From contig CM019714.1 in assembly GCA_009760885.1 (NCBI GenBank), positions 4,203,895 to 4,267,894 on the forward strand: 64,000 nucleotides of DNA. The letters are read 5' to 3'. Position 1 is the stretch's first letter. Every line of letters begins with the position of its first letter. The notes beneath the pieces were generated by a model. It did no database searches, had not been told where the DNA came from, and saw nothing but the letters and a program-made list of their open reading frames with translations. The translations under genes were made by a program, and so were the position numbers. Source of the stretch: Achatina immaculata (taxonomy: Eukaryota > Mollusca > Gastropoda > Stylommatophora > Achatinidae). Shown in pieces: positions 56,890-64,000 of the stretch.

Positions 56890-57555
56890 TCAAATATACC
56901 ACTTATAAACTTCACTTTCCTATCAAACATCACTCATTTATTAACACACCTGTCAAAAACAAAAACAAAAAAAAAAAGCAAAGCGCGCCAAACTAAACAC
57001 ATATTTTTAGTTTGATAAGAAGATCTGCTGGTAAATGCTGCCCAGTTCAGTTTTTTTTAATCACAAGCTACTTCTCCTGGCACATGAAAAGTTAGAGGAA
57101 TTCATGTGAAAAACAAAAATCATGAACTCATAAACATGAAAATATGCTGAGATATAAATTAAGCCAATAGATCTCACAGATGAGAGATTCGCGTCAGAAG
57201 ATTTCCCACAACAGCAGAAAATGAAACCAGAAAGATTCGTTAGAAAAGAAAGAAAGAAAAAAAAATAGATCAATAAAATGCTCTACATGAACATTACTGC
57301 AGTGGCCAGGTAGAGAGCTAGTCTTACCTGAAGAGACCAAAATTAGATCTATTACTATTTATCATGCCACGCGTCACACTAAACTCTTGACAGCAAAACT
57401 TATTTGCCCACTTTGTGCAACCAGGTCTCTGGCCATGGAGGGAAACTCTCAACTGCGCTACCTACACTAGACTGATTTGATGCTGTTTTGTTCAGTTCGG
57501 TTCTCATTGTGTAACATTATCTGGCAACAACTCCCAAATCTAGCTTCAGTACCTT
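56890..57555. other. Unique segment of the 2-kb duplication (copy 1)
   Basis: No recognised gene. The minus strand has a perfect donor-like cag|gtaaga (57330-57322), kept in the second copy (59388-59380). Confidence 0.4.
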
Positions 57556-58425
57556 GATGACAAGGTGATGATAACAATCAAAGTTGCTGAGAGACTTGAT
57601 GAGAAGGTGATGATAACAATTAAATTTGCTGAGAGATTTGATAAGAAGGTGATGATAACAATCAAAGTTATGGAGAGATTTGATGAGAAGGTGATGATAA
57701 CAATTAAAGTTGCTGAGAGATTTGATAAGAAGGTGATGATAACAATCAAAGTTGCTGAGAGATTTGATAAGAAGGTGATGATAACAATCAAAGTTGCTGA
57801 GAGATTTGATGAGAAGATGATGATAACAATCAAAGTTGCTGAGAGATTTGATGAGAAGGTGATGATAACAATTAAAGTTGCTGAGAGATTTGATGAGAAG
57901 ATGATGATAACAATCAAAGTTGCTGAGAGATTTGATGAGAAGGTGATGATAACAATTAAAGTTGCTGAGAGATTTGATGAGAAGATGATGATAATAATCA
58001 AAGTTGCTGAGAGATTTGATGAGAAGGTGATGATAACAATCAAAGTTGCTGAGAGATTTGATGAGAAGATGATGATAATAATCAAAGTTGCTGAGAGATT
58101 TGATGAGAAGATGATGATAACAATCAAAGTTGCTGAGAGATTTGATGAGACGATGATGATAATAATCAAAGTTGCTGAGATAAAGAGATTTGATAAGAAG
58201 ACGAGGATAACAATCAAATTTGTTGAGATAAAAAGATCTGATAAGAAGGCGATGATAACAATCAAAGCTGCTGAGAGATTTGATGAGAAGATGATGATAA
58301 TAATCAAAGTTGCTGAGATAAAGAGATTTGATAAGAAGACGAGGATAACAATCAAAGTTGTTTGAGATAAAGAGATTTGATAAGAAGGCGAGGATAACAA
58401 TCAAAGTTGCTGAGGTAAAGAGATT
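57556..58425. repeat. 42-bp satellite, array 1
   Basis: About 20 units containing gagagatttgatgagaaggt and gatgataacaatcaaagttg. Length 42 keeps frames open on both strands: plus ERFDEKVMITIKVA (266 codons) and minus frames of 284 and 311 codons. The last five units carry a 6-bp addition (ataaag). Confidence 0.95.
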
Positions 58426-58675
58426 TGATGAAGTTTTGTTGAAGCTGATCATGACGTTGTTGGTTGTATGGCTATAGTAACTCCTACATCTGAGCCGGCA
58501 GATGTGTCAGTCCATGAACCAACATGGCGGTCATCTTACACTGTCCTGCTGATTAAGAAAACGTATACGTGAAAGTGTGTGTAACTGCCCCTGCTGAGCA
58601 AAAACTCGAACAAATGATAGAAAGAACGGAATATCCATCTTGGAAAACAACAAAAAATTAAGGATGAAAGAAGAA

Positions 58676-58885
58676 CTTAATCTAACATTACACCTGAATC
58701 TAACATTACACCTTAATCTAACATTACATCTCAGTCTAACACTACACCTTAATCTAACATTACACCTTAATCTAACATTACACCTTAATCTAACATTACA
58801 CCTTAATCTAACATTATACCTCAATCTAACATTACACCTTAATCTAACATTACACATTAATCTAACATTACACCTCAATCTAACA
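58676..58885. repeat. 18-bp satellite, short array
   Basis: About eleven units of the 55900-56880 family at the duplication junction. Confidence 0.95.
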
Positions 58886-59613
58886 AACACTGATGCTGGC
58901 ATAAAACACATTATTCTAACACAACGCAATGATCTAACATCACACAATAATCAAATATACCACTTATAAACTTCACTTTCCTATCAAACATCACTCATTT
59001 ATTAACACACCTGTCAAAAACAAAAACAAAAAAAAAGCAAAGCGCGCCAAACTAAACACATATTTTTAGTTTGATAAGAAAATCTGCTGGTAAATGCTGC
59101 CCAGTTCAGTTTTTTTAATCACAAGCTACTTCTCCTGGCACATGAAAAGTTAGAGGAATTCATGTGAAAAACAAAAATCATGAACTCATAAACATGAAAA
59201 TATGCTGAGATATAAATTAAGCCAATAGATCTCACAGATGAGAGATTCGCGTCAGAAGATTTCCCACAACAGCAGAAAATGAAACCAGAAAGATTCGTTA
59301 GAAAAGAAAGAAAGAAAAAAAAATAGATCAATAAAATGCTCTACATGAACATTACTGCAGTGGCCAGGTAGAGAGCTAGTCTTACCTGAAGAGACCAAAA
59401 TTAGATCTATTACTATTTATCATGCCACGCGTCACACTAAACTCTTGACAGCAAAACTTATTTGCCCACTTTGTGCAACCAGGTCTCTGGCCATGGAGGG
59501 AAACTCTCAACTGCGCTACCTACACTAGACTGATTTGATGCTGTTTTGTTCAGTTCGGTTCTCATTGTGTAACATTATCTGGCAACAACTCCCAAATCTA
59601 GCTTCAGTACCTT

Positions 59614-60405
59614 GATGACAAGGTGATGATAACAATCAAAGTTGCTGAGAGACTTGATGAGAAGGTGATGATAACAATTAAATTTGCTGAGAGATTTGAT
59701 AAGAAGGTGATGATAACAATCAAAGTTATGGAGAGATTTGATGAGAAGGTGATGATAACAATTAAAGTTGCTGAGAGATTTGATAAGAAGGTGATGATAA
59801 CAATCAAAGTTGCTGAGATATTTGATAAGAAGGTGATGATAACAATCAAAGTTGCTGAGAGATTTGATGAGAAGATGATGATAACAATCAAAGTTGCTGA
59901 GAGATTTGATGAGAAGGTGATGATAACAATTAAAGTTGCTGAGAGATTTGATGAGAAGATGATATAATCAAAGTTGCTGAGAGATTTGATAAGAAGGTGA
60001 TGATAACAATCAAAGTTGCTGAGAGATTTGATGAGAAGATGATGATAATAATCAAAGTTGCTGAGAGATTTGATGAGAAGATGATGATAACAATCAAAGT
60101 TGCTGAGAGATTTGATGAGACGATGATGATAATAATCAAAGTTGCTGAGATAAAGAGATTTGATAAGAAGACGAGGATAACAATCAAATTTGTTGAGATA
60201 AAAAGATCTGATAAGAAGGCGATGATAACAATCAAAGCTGCTGAGAGATTTGATGAGAAGATGATGATAATAATCAAAGTTGCTGAGATAAAGAGATTTG
60301 ATAAGAAGACGAGGATAACAATCAAAGTTGTTTGAGATAAAGAGATTTGATAAGAAGGCGAGGATAACAATCAAAGTTGCTGAGGTAAAGAGATTTGATG
60401 AAGTT
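59614..60405. repeat. 42-bp satellite, array 2
   Basis: About 18 units. One unit is shortened (gatgatataatc near 59960), which breaks the frames that are open in array 1. Confidence 0.95.
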
Positions 60406-60650
60406 TTGTTGAAGCTGATCATGACGTTGTTGGTTGTATGGCTATAGTAACTCCTACATCTGAGCCGGCAGATGTGTCAGTCCATGAACCAACATGGCGG
60501 TCATCTTACACTGTCCTGCTGATTAAGAAAACGTATACGTGAAAGTGTGTGTAACTGCCCCTGCTGAGCAAAAACTCGAACAAATGATAGAAAGAACGGA
60601 ATATCCATCTTGGAAAACAACAAAAAATTAAGGATGAAAGAAGAAATAAA

Positions 60651-60945
60651 AGTGTGAGAAAAAGGAGGACAGTGATTGGTTAAAATTCTGTAGCAGGGGC
60701 CTGAGAAACGCAAACAAGCTCCCAGAGTTCTTGGCGTCCGCCCTCATGCAGTCCTCGCCCTCTGCTAGCACTCATCACGTGATCGGAGATAAGGCAAGGT
60801 TACCCTACACATGCGCGCGCGCACCTGCTCTTACGCAAGCAGGTTGTGACGTCATCACAGACCCGCATGTTGTCAGAAAATAGATGGCAGAGATGTAACA
60901 GATTTTGTGGCTTATGCGTTCTGATCAGCGATTGGTTGTTTTCTT
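60651..60945. other. Unique GC-richer stretch
   Basis: Contains cacgtgatcgg (60776-60786), a gcgcgcgc run (60812-60822) and a perfect TGACGTCA (60847-60854). This could be a promoter-type segment, but I see no adjacent gene. Confidence 0.3.
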
Positions 60946-60949
60946 GTTA

Positions 60950-61705
60950 ACTGATCTCATTACCCATGTTTTTCTTAAGTGATCTCATTACTCATGTTTT
61001 TCTTAAGTGATCTCATTATTCATGTTTTTGTTAAGTGATCTCATTACTCGTATTTTTCTTAAGTGATCTCATTATTCATGTTTTTGTTAAGTGATCTCAT
61101 TACTCATGTTTTTGTTAAGTGATCTCACTAAACATGTTTTTGTTAAGTGATCTCATTACTCATGTTTTTGTTAAGTGATCTCATTACTCATGTTTTTGTT
61201 AACTGATCTCATTACTCATGCTTTTGTTAAGTGATCTCATTACTCATGCTTTTGTTAACTGATCTCATTACTCATGTTTTTGTTAAGTGATCTCATTACT
61301 CATGTTTTTGTTAAGTGATCTCATTAAACATGTTTTTGTTAAGTGATCTCATTACTCATGTTTTTGTTAAGTGATCTCATTACTCATGTTTTTGTTAAGT
61401 GATCTCATTAAACATGTTTTTGTTAAGTGATCTCATTACTCATGTTTTTGTTAAGTGATCTCATTAAACATGTTTTTGTTACGTGATCTCATTACTCATG
61501 TTTTTATTAAGTGATCTCATTAAACATGTTTTTGTTAAGTGATCTCATTACTCATGTTTTTGTTAAGTGATCTCATTAAACATGTTTTTGTTAAGTGATC
61601 TCATTACTCATGTTTTTATTAAGTGATCTCATTAAACATGTTTTTGTTAAGTGATCTCATTACTCATGTTCTTGTTAAGTGATCTCATTACTCATGTTCT
61701 TGTTA
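60950..61705. repeat. 28-bp satellite
   Basis: About 27 units of gttaagtgatctcattactc plus atgttttt, with an alternative cattaaacatg form that alternates in blocks. Confidence 0.95.
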
Positions 61706-62202
61706 ACTGAAAGTTCGTATTATATACATTAAAAACATCTTGTCGTTATTACACACATTAAATGATCCCGTTACAGTTAACTTCGCTAAAAGATCTTGTT
61801 ACTGTTACACATGGTAAATGATCAGAAACACACGCTGTAACAACTTCACTGTTAACAGATGTCACAAGTAAATGTTAAAATCGCGGAATTTGGAAACAGG
61901 ACCGAAAATAAAACGCTGTTTCTCTTAGCAGATTTATAATAATGTTGTGTGATTTTGTTTGTTATGTTCGTTTATATTAATACTGTTTGGTTCCTTTATG
62001 TTGGTGCTTAAATATTGTCACACGGAAACGTCTTGCACAAGCAGCGGGAACTCCATTTATCCGGAACGAGGATTACAAGTTTATTTACACAAGTTGACCC
62101 TGGTCAAAATGGCTGCAGAATTTCCAGTAGTTCAACAGAAAAGACATAAACAATGAGGAACTCATTCTTAAAGTGTATATCACATGGACTACACGGGCAA
62201 TT

Positions 62203-62204
<2 letters not shown>
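61706..62204 (+). other. Unique stretch with one small ORF
   Basis: A 65-codon plus ORF (61959-62156) starts MLCSFILILFGSFMLVLKYC (hydrophobic) and ends in KRHKQ. I do not recognise it, and it has no visible partner. Confidence 0.2.

Positions 62205-62276
<72 letters not shown>
62205..62276. repeat. TC dinucleotide microsatellite
   Basis: About 36 uninterrupted TC units. Confidence 0.98.
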
Positions 62277-62280
<4 letters not shown>

Positions 62281-62318
62281 GTAAACCTTTGCTTAAATAT
62301 AAGTCGTTTTCTTTCTGT

Positions 62319-62690
62319 TCAAAATACACGATCTTGATATCTACTGACTAGCTCTCCTAAGTATCTGCATGTCAATCTAGCTCGTAGTTTCATCACATCA
62401 GCATAGCTATTTGATTCTAAATCTCTATGTCTATTTTGCAAGGTACAATTATGTGCATACCTCTCTGTGCACGTCTGTGCGTACCTCTCTGAGCACGTCT
62501 GTGCGTACCTCTCCGCGCACGAATGTGCGTACCTCTCTGCGCGCCTCTCCGCACACGTCTGTCTCTCTCGGTCTCCTCGTTTTATCTTGGGAACCTTATC
62601 TGGTGAAACTACCAGTGAATATTCCTGCCCCGTCCCTAATTGGTCCACTGGTTTCGAATTGCGCACCGATTGGTTCCTAAGTCCTGACAT
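62319..62690 (-). other. ORF with a 9-residue repeat, unknown
   Basis: A minus-strand frame of 123 codons includes five degenerate copies of CAERYAQT-type sequence (about residues 46-83), from a 27-bp tandem repeat at 62450-62560. The remaining parts are non-repetitive. I do not recognise a family. It lies at the start of a region that may be an LTR-like insertion. Confidence 0.2.
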
Positions 62691-63440
62691 GTGAGTTTTA
62701 TGGAGTTGAAGTTCCCGCCCTCTGTTTTATTGGCTCTGGCCCTTTCTACCTGTATCCGTTGACTGATTACTAGTCTAGTGGCCGCCTATCCGTCGCCAAC
62801 CAGATTTTTGGTTTTTCTTAAATCTTTCTAGTGTCCCTGTCCAGTTATCACACCTCGGGCAAGTTCTTCTCGAGCGCTTGAGGTCTGTCGGGAAATTAAC
62901 TGTCTGTCTTCTTGTTCTTGACTTCATTTCGCCGATTATTTGTCGTCAACTGTTATTTCGCTTGCGGGATGGTGCTGCCAGATGGTACTGCCAATCTATC
63001 GTACTTATGATCGTCTTTCTCTAGCCTATCTCTTCCTCGGCGTCACTGTGTCTATGCTTTCAATTCTTCTGTTTACACTTGTCAGCGTCCAGTCGTAATG
63101 GCCTCTTACTGGTGTCCTGGGAATCGGTTTTCGAGCTTGTTCTCTAAATTTCAGATCTAACTTTTCTCTTCTTATTTAATGTTAACCCTTATAACTAAAA
63201 TATGTTCGCAGTCATAATCATAATTGTAGGTTACAAGGGACTATGCTATAGATTCTCCTTTCTCTCGGCCAGATTTCATCCCGTGCGGTTGACAGAGTCA
63301 GTGTAACAGATCCACGCCTCACACCTACCTGCGATCCTAAATCAATAATGATACCTGAACTGCGAACAATCAAAAGGACTTAAATAAAAAACAGAAACTA
63401 AACAAAAACTAATACATTCTGACCACCATACCTCAAACCC
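62691..63440. other. Unique stretch, possibly related to the 30.4-31.5 kb insertion
   Basis: About 750 bp of non-repetitive C/T-rich DNA without a recognisable gene. The end (63205-63251: cataatcataat, then ttacaagggactatgctatag) resembles 31430-31470. Confidence 0.35.
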
Positions 63441-63444
63441 CCAA

Positions 63445-64000
63445 CACCATAAAACTCCAGCACTCTAAAACCCCGGCACTCTAAAACACCGGCACTCTAC
63501 AACACCCGCACTCTAAAACCCCGGCACCCTAAAACCCCGGCACTCTAAAACCCCGGCACTCTAAAACCCCGGCACCTTAAAACCCCAGCACCCTATCTCA
63601 AATCCCCGACACCCTACAACCCCGGCACCCTACCTCAAATGCCCGACACCATAAAACTCCGACATCATAAACCCAGGCCACCATAAACCTCCGCCACCAT
63701 CAAATCCTGGCAACCTACCTCAAACCCCCGTCACCCTACCTCAAAACCCCGCTACCCTAACTCAAACCTCCGTCACCCTACCTCAAACCCCTGCCACCAT
63801 AAATCCCGGGCAGTCTACCTCAAACCCCCGCCACCATAAATCCCCGGCACCCTACCCCAAACCCCCGGCACCTTACCTCAAACCCCCGCCACCATAAACC
63901 CCCGGCACCCTACCTCAAATCCCCGGCACCCTACCTCAAACCCGCGCCACCATAAACACCCGGCACCCTACCTCAAACCCGCGCCACCATAAACACCCGG
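63445..64000. repeat. C-rich minisatellite to the right edge
   Basis: Units of about 16 bp (ctctaaaaccccggca) pass into ~36-bp units containing ccctacctcaaacccccg and ccaccataaa. The array runs past the end of the window. Confidence 0.9.

Larger units (their letters stand above)
56760..60650. repeat. 2,058-bp tandem segmental duplication
   Basis: Unit 56760-58675 (end of the 18-bp array, ~670 bp unique, 42-bp array, ~250 bp unique) is repeated at about 58818-60650. The first copy passes into the second at gaaagaagaa|cttaatctaac (58676). Differences include A-run lengths and loss of about two 42-bp units in copy 2. Confidence 0.9.

Noticed and set aside
57517..58452. 311-codon minus ORF of LLIKSLSNFDCYHH repeats
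   Set aside because: Open only because the 42-bp unit is a multiple of three; the second array is frame-broken and the opposite strand is equally open.

Overview
The window looks like repeat-rich, gene-poor DNA from an invertebrate animal, probably a mollusc or another lophotrochozoan. The phylum is an inference; the evidence is the mix of degenerate APE-type LINEs, a Penelope-like remnant, tRNA-derived SINEs and very abundant minisatellites. There is no bacterial gene organisation (no operons, ribosome binding sites or dense ORFs), and I recognise no intact host protein-coding gene. Almost every long open reading frame either sits inside a tandem array or is a broken retrotransposon. Layout: 1-8.9 kb holds a 62-bp and a 32-bp satellite invaded by CR1/L2-like LINE 3' ends, one of which was then tandemly duplicated. 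8.9-12 kb holds two copies of an exon-like segment plus a LINE C-terminal remnant, each followed by a minisatellite with poly-C tracts. 12-25.2 kb holds a minus-strand LINE 3' end whose coding sequence has been amplified into a 37/40-bp minisatellite, a triplicated 1.4-1.6 kb segment, and a 36/45-bp satellite that reaches 4.2 kb. 25.2-35 kb holds two copies of a 2-kb LINE-rich segment, with 34-bp arrays, CTGT/CTGC microsatellites and an unidentified ~1-kb insertion between them. 33.9-39.4 kb is a readable nest: a LINE (element 1) is split by an antisense RNase H fragment (4-bp target duplication) and by a near full-length 3.37-kb RTE-like LINE (element 2; 7-bp target duplication). 39.4-50.5 kb is a run of different minisatellites with two tRNA-derived SINEs and a Penelope-like 3' end. 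50.5-54.1 kb is a tandemly duplicated chimera of RTE-like reverse transcriptase and RNase H. 54.1-64 kb holds further 25-, 35-, 18-, 42-, 28- and 16-bp arrays and a 2.06-kb tandem segmental duplication. Overall, LINE insertion, segmental duplication of 1-2 kb blocks and tandem expansion act on the same DNA. Many junctions between unrelated repeats carry 4-10 bp of shared sequence, which suggests template switching, although assembly error must be excluded in such DNA. The most informative observations are a minisatellite born from a LINE coding motif, two insertions whose removal restores the reading frame exactly, and recurrent switches between unrelated satellites at one shared tetranucleotide.
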